From Cytophagaceae bacterium (GTDB taxonomy: Bacteria > Bacteroidota > Bacteroidia > Cytophagales > Spirosomataceae), in the NCBI GenBank assembly GCA_947452215.1, contig CANGCD010000002.1:1-49838 (forward strand): a stretch of DNA of 49,838 nt, written 5' to 3'. This document shows positions 35,128-43,428 of this stretch, one piece after another (within the stretch, counting starts at the first letter, position 1; every line of letters begins with the position of its first letter). Position numbers and translations under genes: made by a program. The notes below the pieces were generated by a model, which worked only from the letters and a program-made list of their open reading frames with translations, was not told where the DNA came from and searched no databases.

Positions 35128-35506
35128 GATAATCCTTTGCAGCCTTTTATTAGGCCTCTTTGCCTGCTCGCAAGCAGAGGAAAAATTAAGTGATGAATTA
35201 AAATCAAAGGTTTTGGGCCTTCATGATGAACTGATGCCCAAAACGGAAGAAATTATTTCCTTACAGGCCCAACTCGATAGTCTATCTACGGGAAAGGATT
35301 CCGTTCACGTCAACAAGTTAAAGAAGGCACTAGCTAAATCCGATCAAGCCATGATGGATTGGATGCATCAATTCTCGATCGACAGTTTAGGGAAAATGGA
35401 TGTGAAAGCAAAAATTGAATACCTCGGTAAACAATACAATCAATTAAAAGAATTACAGAAACATACCGACTCCAGCCTACATGCAGCTAAAGCCTATCGT
35501 CCTTAA
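35117..35506 (+). CDS. Small lipoprotein of unknown function
   Basis: A 129-residue protein with a clear lipobox (LLLGLFAC, Cys about 17) and an otherwise helical, charged sequence (KSKVLGLHDELMPKTEEI; KKALAKSDQAMMDWMHQF). It resembles short Bacteroidetes lipoproteins sometimes annotated as viral A-type inclusion-like, a name without functional meaning. The start codon lies within recN and the 3' end overlaps the following SCO gene by 26 bases. The tight overlap suggests translation coupled to recN and SCO. I do not assign a function. Confidence 0.8.
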   Translation: MLNKIILCSLLLGLFACSQAEEKLSDELKSKVLGLHDELMPKTEEIISLQAQLDSLSTGKDSVHVNKLKKALAKSDQAMMDWMHQFSIDSLGKMDVKAKIEYLGKQYNQLKELQKHTDSSLHAAKAYRP

Positions 35507-36110
35507 CGTACTTTTTTTCGTAAGCTTTCTGATTGTAAGCTGTCAAGAAAAGAAAACCTTGCCCTTTTTAGGACCTAAGGAAACACGTGTCTCGGCGGGG
35601 AAAGTAGACACGATCTATCACCAAATTCCTGCGTTTCGATTTTTGAATCAAGATTCCGTTTGGGTAAGTGATCAGGATATGGCTGGAAAAATCTACATCG
35701 CAGATTTCTTCTTTACTTCTTGCCCGACGATTTGTCCCAAAATGAAAACGCAATTATTGCGTATTTATGATCGATATGCATCGAATGATGCTGTTCGCAT
35801 TCTTTCCCATAGCATAGACCCGGCATTCGATACGCCAAGCGTTTTAAACCAATATGCGAAACGATTACACGTGAAGGCTCCACGATGGAACATGTTGACC
35901 GGCGACAAAGCGGCCATTTACAAACTCGGCGAAAAATCCTACATGGTGACAGCGCAAGAAGATAAAAATGAGGCAGGCGGTTTCGTACACAGTGGCGCTT
36001 TTATTTTAGTTGACAAAAATCGCCACGTGCGCGGCATCTACGACGGAACACAAGAAGTTGAAGTGAATCACCTTATCGAGGACATCGAAATTCTCCTACA
36101 AGAAAAATAA
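35481..36110 (+). CDS. SCO1/SenC family copper/redox lipoprotein
   Basis: A thioredoxin-fold protein that carries copper to, or reduces, the CuA site of cytochrome oxidase in related systems. The 209 residues begin with a lipobox (FLIVSC, Cys about 21) and have the metal-binding CPTIC motif (Cys about 81 and 85) and the distal His in FVHSGAF (about 169), so all three copper ligands of the SCO family are present. The gene overlaps its upstream neighbour by 26 bases and ends at the A of the next ATG. With the cytochrome c gene behind it, it points to a respiratory chain assembly role. Confidence 0.9.
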   Translation: MQLKPIVLNVLFFVSFLIVSCQEKKTLPFLGPKETRVSAGKVDTIYHQIPAFRFLNQDSVWVSDQDMAGKIYIADFFFTSCPTICPKMKTQLLRIYDRYASNDAVRILSHSIDPAFDTPSVLNQYAKRLHVKAPRWNMLTGDKAAIYKLGEKSYMVTAQEDKNEAGGFVHSGAFILVDKNRHVRGIYDGTQEVEVNHLIEDIEILLQEK

Positions 36111-36517
36111 TGAAAAACATCCTAGCCATCGGCCTCATCGTATTGTTCGCTTCTTGCCAGAGTAAGGAGGAAATCTTATACCAACAATACGTCGTAGAAG
36201 GTCGGTCGATCTATGAAAAAAATTGTTCCAATTGCCATCAATCTGACGGAAGTGGTTTGCGCGATTTGTATCCACCGTTAGCGAAGACCGACTTATGGAA
36301 ACGTGTGAGCCAAGAACAATTGGTTTGTATCATCAAGCAAGGTCAAAAAGGGAATAGCCAGGTGAACGGAAAGCCCTATGCAGGCTACATGCCCGCAAAT
36401 GCAAAACTAGAAGCGATTGATATGGCCGAACTTGTGACCTTTATGCAGGATCAATGGGGTAATAAAAAAGTCTATTCGTTCGATGAAGCAAAGGCCGCTT
36501 TGAAAAATTGCCGCTAG
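36110..36517 (+). CDS. c-type cytochrome lipoprotein
   Basis: A 135-residue class I cytochrome c with a lipobox at the N-terminus (VLFASC, Cys about 16), a single heme site CSNCH (about 39-43) and a likely axial Met in AGYMPANA (Met about 94). It would sit on the membrane as an electron carrier. It follows the SCO gene with a 1-base overlap (TAATG), and its end overlaps lptC on the other strand by 4 bases. The partner oxidase is not in the window. Confidence 0.9.
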   Translation: MKNILAIGLIVLFASCQSKEEILYQQYVVEGRSIYEKNCSNCHQSDGSGLRDLYPPLAKTDLWKRVSQEQLVCIIKQGQKGNSQVNGKPYAGYMPANAKLEAIDMAELVTFMQDQWGNKKVYSFDEAKAALKNCR

Positions 36518-37059
36518 TTGGTCGGTAATTCATCCACCGTCAACACCGAATTACTAACCCGCCGTAAGGAATAAGTAGAAAAGTCCTGGGCTGCATCAAA
36601 ACCTACGCCGTGAACAATGTCGGTGCGCGTTTTAATCGAAACGGGTTTGGTGGTAAAAATGCGTTTCTCGTCGGGAAGCCAAGTAAATTCATCCGTTTTC
36701 ATTAGCTCGCCTTTCAGGACATTGTTGATGACAACATGTCCCATCAATTTATACGAATTATCGGTCCGGAAAAAATGTGCGGAATCTCCACGAATTTCCG
36801 AACTTACATTCCCCAATTTATCATAAAACCATAGTTTCATTTCTTTGGGGTAAATACGATCTTCGGTAGGTGACGTGATTTGTTGGTCCGTAATCATATG
36901 TACGACGGTCCGACCTGAATCGGAATAAACCATATCGATACCTAGCAGTTCAGATTTGGGGCCACGGTATACACGTTTGTCTTCTGCTTGTTCTTTTTGA
37001 CAAGACCAAATCAGTAGAGAACTCACTACAAACAGTATGAATCTCGTGCAATGACACAT
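36514..37059 (-). CDS. lptC: LPS export protein LptC (lipoprotein form)
   Basis: Takes lipopolysaccharide from the LptBFG complex and passes it to LptA. From the ATG at 37059 the protein has 181 residues with a hydrophobic start and a Cys about 20 (LLIWSC), a lipoprotein form common in Bacteroidetes in place of the membrane helix. The body shows the beta-jellyroll pattern (KELLGIDMVYSD-like start, KMTDEFTWLPDEKRIFTTKPV). I prefer 37059 over the listed 37098 as it starts 4 bases after the upstream stop. It is read from the upstream outer membrane protein gene. Confidence 0.85.
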   Translation of the reverse strand: MCHCTRFILFVVSSLLIWSCQKEQAEDKRVYRGPKSELLGIDMVYSDSGRTVVHMITDQQITSPTEDRIYPKEMKLWFYDKLGNVSSEIRGDSAHFFRTDNSYKLMGHVVINNVLKGELMKTDEFTWLPDEKRIFTTKPVSIKTRTDIVHGVGFDAAQDFSTYSLRRVSNSVLTVDELPTN

Positions 37060-37063
37060 GGAA

Positions 37064-38377
37064 TTAATCAATTTTGATTTTCCGGAACCAGATATCACCT
37101 AAGGTAAGTCCTAATGTAACACGGTGATATTGTTCTTCCAATAAATTATCCGCAAGCAAACCTCGACGCCCTATTTGATACGAAATATTCACGTAGTTCA
37201 AGAAATTACGCAAAGGCAGGGCAACGCCCATGGAAACACTTTGATCTTTCGCGTATTTGCCATTCCCGGCAAAATCATAAGGCGTCGAGATTTGAGTAAC
37301 TCCTACGCGATACGTAACACGTTTGAAGTAATTAGAAATAGACTCAAAATCGGGCGTAAATTCAGCTCCAATGGAGATTTGCTGACTGACAGGCAACACG
37401 GAACTGCGACCTAGATTATTGTCAACTTTCGACCAATCCGTCCGAACATAATCCATACCAATCATCCAATGTGCTAAACGTTCGATACTGAAACCCACAC
37501 GAGAAGCGACAGGGAGTTGTTGAGTAAAGGATTGCGATTTTACTAGGGTATCCGAATTAATAACGTTCAATCCACCTAAATCATAGGTTACGAATCGTTT
37601 CAAGATTTTACCATTCAAGCTTGGACTTAAATCCATTGTTGCTCCTAAGTTCAAAACAATATCATTTTTTAAAACCTTGCGCCACGCTGTACCCACCTTA
37701 AATGTCACATCGCCATAATGTGCTTGATTTTCTAATTGAACTTTGTAATACTGCCCATCAGAAAGGTTTTGAGTACCTACGTTACGATTCACAGCACCAA
37801 ACAAAAATCCCATCTCTAAACCTACATAGAGTTCTTTCCCAATGCGAACGCCATTTGAAATCGTTAATTTACTCACCCCTCCATCACCTTTGTACGTATA
37901 CAACAAACTATCAACGCCCAATACATTTAGGCGGCGATACGAACGAGTTTCATAGTTGACCGTTGAATAAGGCCTAACCCCAAAAGACATCGTCCAACGG
38001 GTTGGAATGACAGGTACGGTTAAATTGACTGACTGATAATTACCCCCTAATACTTGTTGGCGCTGGCGAAAATCTTGCATGTTTTTCAATTCGGTATTTA
38101 CTCCGACTTCAAACATGGTGTAATGATTACGAACTAACAAGGCGGGGTTGATTTGATTAGCATAAATACCGTTGGTATTAGAAACACCAATTCCACCCAT
38201 CATGGAATTAGAGGGAGTGTCAGAAGTATAAAGCTCTCCCATTCCAATGTAGGAAAGCGGCGAGTTAACAATGGTTTGAGCGTGAGTAGTAGGCAAGAAG
38301 GAGGCAAAAAATGTTAGAAAGAGCCCTAACGATGCCAAAACCTTTTTATTCAAATGTGTCAATTGATTGTAAATCAT
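37064..38377 (-). CDS. Outer membrane beta-barrel protein of unknown function
   Basis: A 437-residue protein with a signal peptide (cleavage near THA-QT) and many alternating polar/aromatic segments of a beta-barrel. The early part SPLSYIGMGELYTSDTPSN (about 40-58) resembles FadL/OmpP1-like or PorV-like barrels, but no family name is firm. It lies directly upstream of lptC with 4 bases between, which fits an envelope function. I chose ATG 38377 since the 20 residues before it are not signal-peptide like. The longer start (38437) remains possible. Confidence 0.68.
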   Translation of the reverse strand: MIYNQLTHLNKKVLASLGLFLTFFASFLPTTHAQTIVNSPLSYIGMGELYTSDTPSNSMMGGIGVSNTNGIYANQINPALLVRNHYTMFEVGVNTELKNMQDFRQRQQVLGGNYQSVNLTVPVIPTRWTMSFGVRPYSTVNYETRSYRRLNVLGVDSLLYTYKGDGGVSKLTISNGVRIGKELYVGLEMGFLFGAVNRNVGTQNLSDGQYYKVQLENQAHYGDVTFKVGTAWRKVLKNDIVLNLGATMDLSPSLNGKILKRFVTYDLGGLNVINSDTLVKSQSFTQQLPVASRVGFSIERLAHWMIGMDYVRTDWSKVDNNLGRSSVLPVSQQISIGAEFTPDFESISNYFKRVTYRVGVTQISTPYDFAGNGKYAKDQSVSMGVALPLRNFLNYVNISYQIGRRGLLADNLLEEQYHRVTLGLTLGDIWFRKIKID

Positions 38378-38456
38378 GCGGTTAATATTCCTCCCTTTTA
38401 TATCTTTCAAGTCTGCAAAGGTCGTAATTTTTTTCATAATCGAGTAAGATATTAGC

Positions 38457-38464
38457 TATATTTG
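38457..38464 (+). promoter_or_regulatory. Promoter core for the MscS gene
   Basis: TATATTTG matches TAnnTTTG and ends 23 bases before the start codon. At the usual distance upstream there is only TTTC (38432-38435, 21-base spacer), so the promoter is probable but not strong. Confidence 0.45.
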
Positions 38465-38487
38465 AAATCATAATTTGAGAATCCCAC

Positions 38488-39561
38488 ATGGAACGCTTAG
38501 GCAATTGGTATTTTTTGGAAAACTCAGCGATTGATTTATTGCTATTTGGATTCATTGTCCTTTTAGGTTTAATTCTTCGGCGTTTTTTTTCAAATACTTT
38601 TTCCAAAATAATTCTTCGATTTTTCCCACATGAATTCCTATCGATTCCTGATGGCATACAATTGTTACGTAAGCCTTTTGAATTATTGGTATTTTGGATT
38701 TTTCTTTACCTCGCATCACAAAACATTCACATCCCTAATGCCTGGCATTGGGTGCCCATTGAAAATTTTGGCATTCGATTTTTAGTGTCCAAAGGGTTCG
38801 AAACAGCGCTTATCCTGAATATTACTTGGATCATCATCCGTTTGATGAAAGTCGGCATTTTGGTTGCCCAAGAAAAATGGCAAGGGGTTGAGCAAAAATC
38901 CAAACAACAATTCATTCCATTTTTAAACGACCTTTCATTAGTCTTTATTATCGCCGGAGCAGGATTTGTGCTATTAGGTCGAATTTTCGAAGTGGATGTT
39001 GTTGCTTTGATTACAGGACTAGGATTGGGGGGCTTGGCCTTGGCTTTGGCAGCGCGCGAAACCCTAGAAAATCTATTCGCGTCATTTACCATTTTCTTGG
39101 ACCTACCATTCGTCGTGGGGGACAGCATTCAAGTAGGTCAAATTACAGGGGATATTGAGAAAATCGGATTCCGAAGTACGAAATTACGGGGTGTTGATGG
39201 AAATTTAATTGTTATCCCGAACCGATTATTAACCTCCCAATCTTTGGAAAACTTAAGTGAACGGGACTATCGACGAGCGAAATTTAACCTTACATGTGAT
39301 TTACAAACATCCAACGCTCAAATAGAAGCAGCCATCGTAGCCATTACGAATGGTATCAAAACGCACAAATTTTGCACACAAAAGGACCCCAAGGTCGTGT
39401 TTGAAGGATTTGGACCGTATTCATTGGACATATCTGTCATGTTTTTTGTCGCGACAAAGGACTTGTCAGTATACCAACAAACCAAGCAAGAGATCAACTT
39501 GCAGATTTTAGCGATTTTGCAGCAAGAAAACATCAAATTAGCGAGTAGTGTCAGCGCATGA
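38488..39561 (+). CDS. Small-conductance mechanosensitive channel (MscS family)
   Basis: Tension-gated membrane channel that relieves osmotic pressure. The 357-residue protein has four to five hydrophobic helices; the pore helix is GLGLGGLALALAARETLENL (about 179-198) with the Gly/Ala-rich pattern of MscS TM3, followed by the beta domain motif LPFVVGDSIQVGQITGDIE and the channel block STKLRGVDGNLIVIPNRLL. The N-terminal helices are more numerous than in the E. coli form. It overlaps the following membrane protein gene by 4 bases (ATGA), so the two are likely translated in step. Confidence 0.92.
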   Translation: MERLGNWYFLENSAIDLLLFGFIVLLGLILRRFFSNTFSKIILRFFPHEFLSIPDGIQLLRKPFELLVFWIFLYLASQNIHIPNAWHWVPIENFGIRFLVSKGFETALILNITWIIIRLMKVGILVAQEKWQGVEQKSKQQFIPFLNDLSLVFIIAGAGFVLLGRIFEVDVVALITGLGLGGLALALAARETLENLFASFTIFLDLPFVVGDSIQVGQITGDIEKIGFRSTKLRGVDGNLIVIPNRLLTSQSLENLSERDYRRAKFNLTCDLQTSNAQIEAAIVAITNGIKTHKFCTQKDPKVVFEGFGPYSLDISVMFFVATKDLSVYQQTKQEINLQILAILQQENIKLASSVSA

Positions 39562-41036
39562 AAAACATAAAAAATCTTACCATTTTACTCGTTTGTAGTT
39601 GTTTTATTATCAATCACTTTTATAATTTATCAACGTATTTAATCAATTTCGCTTCGTGGGGGGATGATTTTCTTTTCCTTTCCTATTTTAGTGATTTACC
39701 CAGCCTGCATGGAATAGCGTTCTTGAAAAGAACCAGTGAATTCCACAATTACGTTCATCGTTTTCCATTTGCCAGAATCGTAACTGCGATATATTGGTTT
39801 TTTAACGATCAATTTAATTTCAAAGAATTAACCATTTGGGCGAATTTGTTTTGGGTAACATTACTTTACCCCTTTTACCAACTGTTCAAACGATATTCCA
39901 TCAACAATTGGCACTTAATAGCCATGGTAGGACTTTTATTTGCACCCAATTCTAATCTGGACAATTTCAATTTAATCGGCGTACTTCAACACGGCACATC
40001 CGTCGTATTCCTCGTTTGGTGTGCCTATTGGATCAGCAACCCGAAGACTCAAACATGGGGTATTTGGGTTGCTCTTTTATATCCAATGTTTAGCACGGAG
40101 GGACTAGCTTTCATTCCACTCATTTTGGCTTTACTTATTTATCAGCGCGATAAAAGACTTTGGTTATTCGCCTTTTTGAGCGCTTTAGTTATATTCCTTT
40201 ATTTCCTTGGATACGACAGGCCAGATTCCGAAGGTTCAGGAACATCCTTGATGAATAAATTAGTATTTACTATCCAGGGCGTCATCATATTTGTCGGCGG
40301 ATTCATAAAAAAGAATATCCTGCAAAGCACCTTCATTGGGCTGATTTTCATGGCAAATACCGCTTATATTTGTTGGCGTTACCATCAAACCAAAAACCCC
40401 ATGTTACTTTTTTCTGTACTCATACTCCTTCAGATTATGTTGACAGGTGCCATGATTACCCTAGGAAGAGGTAACGCAATTTCGGGTGATTATATGGTAT
40501 TATTTTCGGAACGATTTTATAGCTATGGAACGATTTTCCTAGTTATCACCTATGTAGCGGCACTGAGTCCAGAACTCTATCCAGCAAGAATTCCCCTTTT
40601 AGTTAGTTTAATTCCTGCGATGGGATGGGTAGTCGCTTCAGCATGCTTAGCGATTCCTAGGCTAGACAATTTTAGCATTCGACTTAAGGCAGAAGCAAGT
40701 AATGCATATTATTTTGACTTGAATACCCAATATCCGCTTTATGAACGAGATGTTTATTTATTGAAAAAATCAGGAAAATATACCTTTCCAGCAAGCATAC
40801 TTCCCATTTCCGGAATTAGAAACTTCTCAAAAGACATTAAAATCACCCAAATTCCCTCTTATGATAAGGATTTAGTAGAATTTACAGTTAATAAAGAAGG
40901 TGTGTTATTGGTTTACCAAGCTGAAAAACCTAGCTATTTTTTACCCATCAATTCGTTGAGTCATAGCTTTAAATTTAACAAAGACGTCCACTACGATCAG
41001 CGGACGTCTCAATATGTTGTTTATCCAAACGAATAA
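39558..41036 (+). CDS. Unknown polytopic membrane protein, GT-C-like
   Basis: A 492-residue protein with about ten hydrophobic segments and a soluble C-terminal tail of about 110 residues. Near the N-terminus, ASWGDDFLFLSYFSD (about 33-47) places an acidic pair after the first helix, as in GT-C glycosyltransferases; this is a resemblance, not a proof. I do not recognise a named family. The gene is coupled to the MscS gene by a 4-base overlap and its stop directly abuts the leuA stop on the other strand. A hairpin near its 3' end may serve leuA. Confidence 0.65.
   Translation: MKNIKNLTILLVCSCFIINHFYNLSTYLINFASWGDDFLFLSYFSDLPSLHGIAFLKRTSEFHNYVHRFPFARIVTAIYWFFNDQFNFKELTIWANLFWVTLLYPFYQLFKRYSINNWHLIAMVGLLFAPNSNLDNFNLIGVLQHGTSVVFLVWCAYWISNPKTQTWGIWVALLYPMFSTEGLAFIPLILALLIYQRDKRLWLFAFLSALVIFLYFLGYDRPDSEGSGTSLMNKLVFTIQGVIIFVGGFIKKNILQSTFIGLIFMANTAYICWRYHQTKNPMLLFSVLILLQIMLTGAMITLGRGNAISGDYMVLFSERFYSYGTIFLVITYVAALSPELYPARIPLLVSLIPAMGWVVASACLAIPRLDNFSIRLKAEASNAYYFDLNTQYPLYERDVYLLKKSGKYTFPASILPISGIRNFSKDIKITQIPSYDKDLVEFTVNKEGVLLVYQAEKPSYFLPINSLSHSFKFNKDVHYDQRTSQYVVYPNE
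40982..41009 (-). terminator. Possible leuA terminator inside the convergent gene
   Basis: AGACGTCC (40982-40989) and GGACGTCT (41002-41009) form a perfect 8-base stem with a 12-base loop, 28 bases past the leuA stop on the minus strand. Only a weak T-rich stretch follows (TTGTTAAATTT). It lies within the last codons of the convergent membrane protein gene. Confidence 0.45.
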
Positions 41037-42176
41037 TTAGCCAACTAATTCTTTTAAATCTTCATCATGGATCATTTTACGCGCATCAGCCATTAGTAGA
41101 AAGCGTGTGTATATTTTATCCAATTCGGGTTTCTCGAATTCAAATCCCAATAAATTTAAGCGGTGACGTAAGGCGGCACGGCCTGAGCGAGAAGTTAATA
41201 AAATCGCTGAAGATGGAACACCCACATCCTCTGGATTCATGATTTCGTAATTCTGCGCGTGTTTCAAGAAGCCATCTTGGTGAATACCGGATGAGTGCGC
41301 GAAGGCATTTGCCCCCACAACCGCCTTATTCGCTTGAACAGGCATACCCATCAAATTAGAAACCAAACAGCTCGTTGGATACAAATATTTCGGATTGATT
41401 CCCGTTGAAAAACCTAAATCCTTATGCACATTTAAAATCATAGCAACCTCTTCCAAGGAGGTATTTCCCGCACGCTCCCCAATTCCATTGATTGTTACCT
41501 CAACCTGACGAGCACCCGCTTGAATACCTGCAATTGTATTCGCCGTTGCCAAACCTAAATCATTGTGGTTGTGCATAGAGATTGTTGCCAGGTGAATATT
41601 GTCTACATGCTCAAAAAGATAGGAAATCCGATCATGCATTTGATTAGGCAACAAATACCCCGTTGTATCAGGTAAATTCACGACCGTTGCACCTGCCTTA
41701 ATAACTTCAGAAGTTAATTTTGCCAAGAAAGGCAAATCTGCCCGACCTGCATCTTCGGCAAAAAACTCAACATCTTCCACAAAGGATTTGGCATATTTAA
41801 CAGCCCAAACACCTCGCTCGATAATCTCTTCCCGAGTTGAATTGAATTTATGTTTAATATGTACATCTGATGCACCAATTCCCGTGTGAATACGCGGCCG
41901 GCGAGCAGGCTTTAACGCCTCCACAGCAGCATCAATATCTTCTTTTTTAGCACGCGTTAAGGCACAAACAGTAGGACCCGTAACCGATTCCGCAATCGCC
42001 TTGACCGAAGCAAAATCACCCGGGGAAGAAATTGGAAAACCCGCTTCAATGATATCAACGCCAAGTTTCTCTAGTTCCAGAGCCACTTCAACTTTCTCTT
42101 CACGGTTCAGCTGACAGCCAGGTACTTGCTCTCCATCGCGTAATGTAGTATCAAAAATTTGTATACGGTTGCTCAT
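41037..42176 (-). CDS. leuA: 2-isopropylmalate synthase, short form
   Basis: Joins acetyl-CoA and 3-methyl-2-oxobutanoate in the first step of leucine synthesis. The 379 residues include the catalytic-metal start FDTTLRDGEQVPGC (about 8-21), the metal-binding HNHNDLGLATANT (about 201-213) and the LeuA block INGIGERAGNTSLEEV. The sequence ends after the catalytic and linker subdomains and lacks the C-terminal leucine-sensing domain of the ~515-residue form. Short forms are common in Bacteroidetes. Citramalate synthase is the main alternative, but the motif set and ilv context favour LeuA. It has its own promoter and no leuB, leuC or leuD nearby. Confidence 0.88.
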   Translation of the reverse strand: MSNRIQIFDTTLRDGEQVPGCQLNREEKVEVALELEKLGVDIIEAGFPISSPGDFASVKAIAESVTGPTVCALTRAKKEDIDAAVEALKPARRPRIHTGIGASDVHIKHKFNSTREEIIERGVWAVKYAKSFVEDVEFFAEDAGRADLPFLAKLTSEVIKAGATVVNLPDTTGYLLPNQMHDRISYLFEHVDNIHLATISMHNHNDLGLATANTIAGIQAGARQVEVTINGIGERAGNTSLEEVAMILNVHKDLGFSTGINPKYLYPTSCLVSNLMGMPVQANKAVVGANAFAHSSGIHQDGFLKHAQNYEIMNPEDVGVPSSAILLTSRSGRAALRHRLNLLGFEFEKPELDKIYTRFLLMADARKMIHDEDLKELVG

Positions 42177-42200
42177 TTGTTTTGTTATCTAATGCGATGA

Positions 42201-42232
42201 CAAAACTAGCTTTAATTATAGTAACAAGCAAT
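42201..42232 (-). promoter_or_regulatory. Promoter of leuA
   Basis: On the minus strand ATTG (42232-42229), a 20-base spacer and TAGTTTTG (42208-42201) fit the Bacteroidetes consensus. The expected leader is about 20 bases. Confidence 0.65.
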
Positions 42233-42330
42233 ATTTGAAGACAATCAGAAATTCAAAAAATAGATTAAAAAACCTAATATTCGTATTTTTTTCGCACAAA
42301 TAGGATATATAAACTTTTAAAAGCTATCGT

Positions 42331-42349
42331 TTTAGATTATTAATCTAAA
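42331..42349. promoter_or_regulatory. 19-base palindrome upstream of leuA
   Basis: TTTAGATTA-T-TAATCTAAA is a perfect palindrome with 9-base arms and one central base. It lies 40 bases after the ilvA stop and about 100 bases upstream of the leuA promoter. With no T run on the minus strand it is more likely a protein binding site than a terminator. Confidence 0.4.
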
Positions 42350-42388
42350 TAAGCTCAATAATGCAAAAATAATAATTTCTTTAAAAAA

Positions 42389-43387
42389 TCAAGATTTCGC
42401 TAATGTGCTTATCTCGGGAAACCGTTTCGTATCAAAATTTCCTCCGGAAATAACACAAACCACTGTTTTACCGACAATTTCCTTGCGGATTTGCTCCAAT
42501 GCGGCGACAGAGAGTGCGCCAGCTGGTTCGACAATCATCCCGTAAAATTGATAGAGATCCAGCATGGTTTGGCAAAGTACTTTTTTCTCGACCACCAACA
42601 TACGGTTAAGGCCTTTTTCACAAATCCCAAAAGTCTTTGCGCCTACTCTTTTCACGGATGCACCGTCAACAAAGGAATCGATAGAATCCAAGGTCACTAC
42701 TTCATGCGCGAAAAGACTTGCCGACATGGAAGGAGCTAATGCGGGCTCGACCCCAATTAATTGGGTTTGGGGAGAAATGGCTTCTAAAACTAAAGCCGCT
42801 CCGGCAGCTAGGCCACCACCCCCGATAGCAGTTAATAGAAAATCAACAGGCGAATTGGACTGATTTATAATTTCTAGCGTTACGGTTGCTTGACCCGCGA
42901 TGATATCATAATCATCGAAAGGCGGGATGAATATTGCCTTGTTTTCCTGACAAAACGCTTGAGCTGCCGCAAAGGCCTCATCATACGTATTCCCGATCAA
43001 CTTGATTCGGACCTTTTCTTTTCCATGAAAACGAACCGCCTCCACTTTTTGCAAAGGTGTCGTTTTGGGCATAAAAATATAGGCTTGAATACCGAGTAAG
43101 GCACAGGAAAGAGCCACTCCTTGTGCATGGTTACCTGCCGAGGCAGCTACAATTCCTTTAGAACGAAGGTCGACGGGGATATTAGCAATTTTATGGTAGG
43201 CACCACGAATCTTATAGGATCGAACCCCTTGAAGGTCTTCTCGTTTTAGAAATATCTTTGCACCAAAGCTTTCGGACAATCGGGGGGCATACATCAAGGG
43301 AGATTCCAAGACAATGTCCCGGATCTGATGTGCTGCTTGTTTGATTTGATGAAGGCTTGGAACGTCTGTTAATGTGTTGAATTCCAT
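42389..43387 (-). CDS. ilvA: Threonine dehydratase, short form without regulatory domain
   Basis: PLP enzyme that turns threonine into 2-oxobutanoate, the first step to isoleucine. From ATG 43387 the protein has 332 residues with the PLP Lys in RSYKIRGAYHK (about 55-65), SAGNHAQGVA, the Gly loop AIGGGGLAAG and the last Ser/Gly block VISGGNFD. The sequence stops about 15 residues after this block; biosynthetic IlvA normally has a further 80-200 residues (ACT-like domain). No frameshift remnant is seen after the stop. It may therefore be isoleucine-insensitive, or be a serine/threonine dehydratase. A promoter lies 6 bases before the ATG and the listed start (43423) falls within it. Confidence 0.82.
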   Translation of the reverse strand: MEFNTLTDVPSLHQIKQAAHQIRDIVLESPLMYAPRLSESFGAKIFLKREDLQGVRSYKIRGAYHKIANIPVDLRSKGIVAASAGNHAQGVALSCALLGIQAYIFMPKTTPLQKVEAVRFHGKEKVRIKLIGNTYDEAFAAAQAFCQENKAIFIPPFDDYDIIAGQATVTLEIINQSNSPVDFLLTAIGGGGLAAGAALVLEAISPQTQLIGVEPALAPSMSASLFAHEVVTLDSIDSFVDGASVKRVGAKTFGICEKGLNRMLVVEKKVLCQTMLDLYQFYGMIVEPAGALSVAALEQIRKEIVGKTVVCVISGGNFDTKRFPEISTLAKS

Positions 43388-43393
43388 GCCTTG

Positions 43394-43424
43394 CAAATGT
43401 ACGAAAAAGGACGAGGCGGGCAAT
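43394..43424 (-). promoter_or_regulatory. Promoter of ilvA, directly at the start codon
   Basis: On the minus strand ATTG (43424-43421), a 19-base spacer and TACATTTG (43401-43394) fit the consensus. Only CAAGGC lies between the core and the ATG at 43387, so the transcript would begin at or within about 3 bases of the start codon. Confidence 0.6.
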
Positions 43425-43428
43425 AAAA

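Noticed and set aside
42188-42388. Remnant of an IlvA regulatory domain after the ilvA stop
   Set aside because: Translation past the stop gives AT-rich sequence with frequent stops and no ACT-like pattern, so a recent nonsense or frameshift is not supported.
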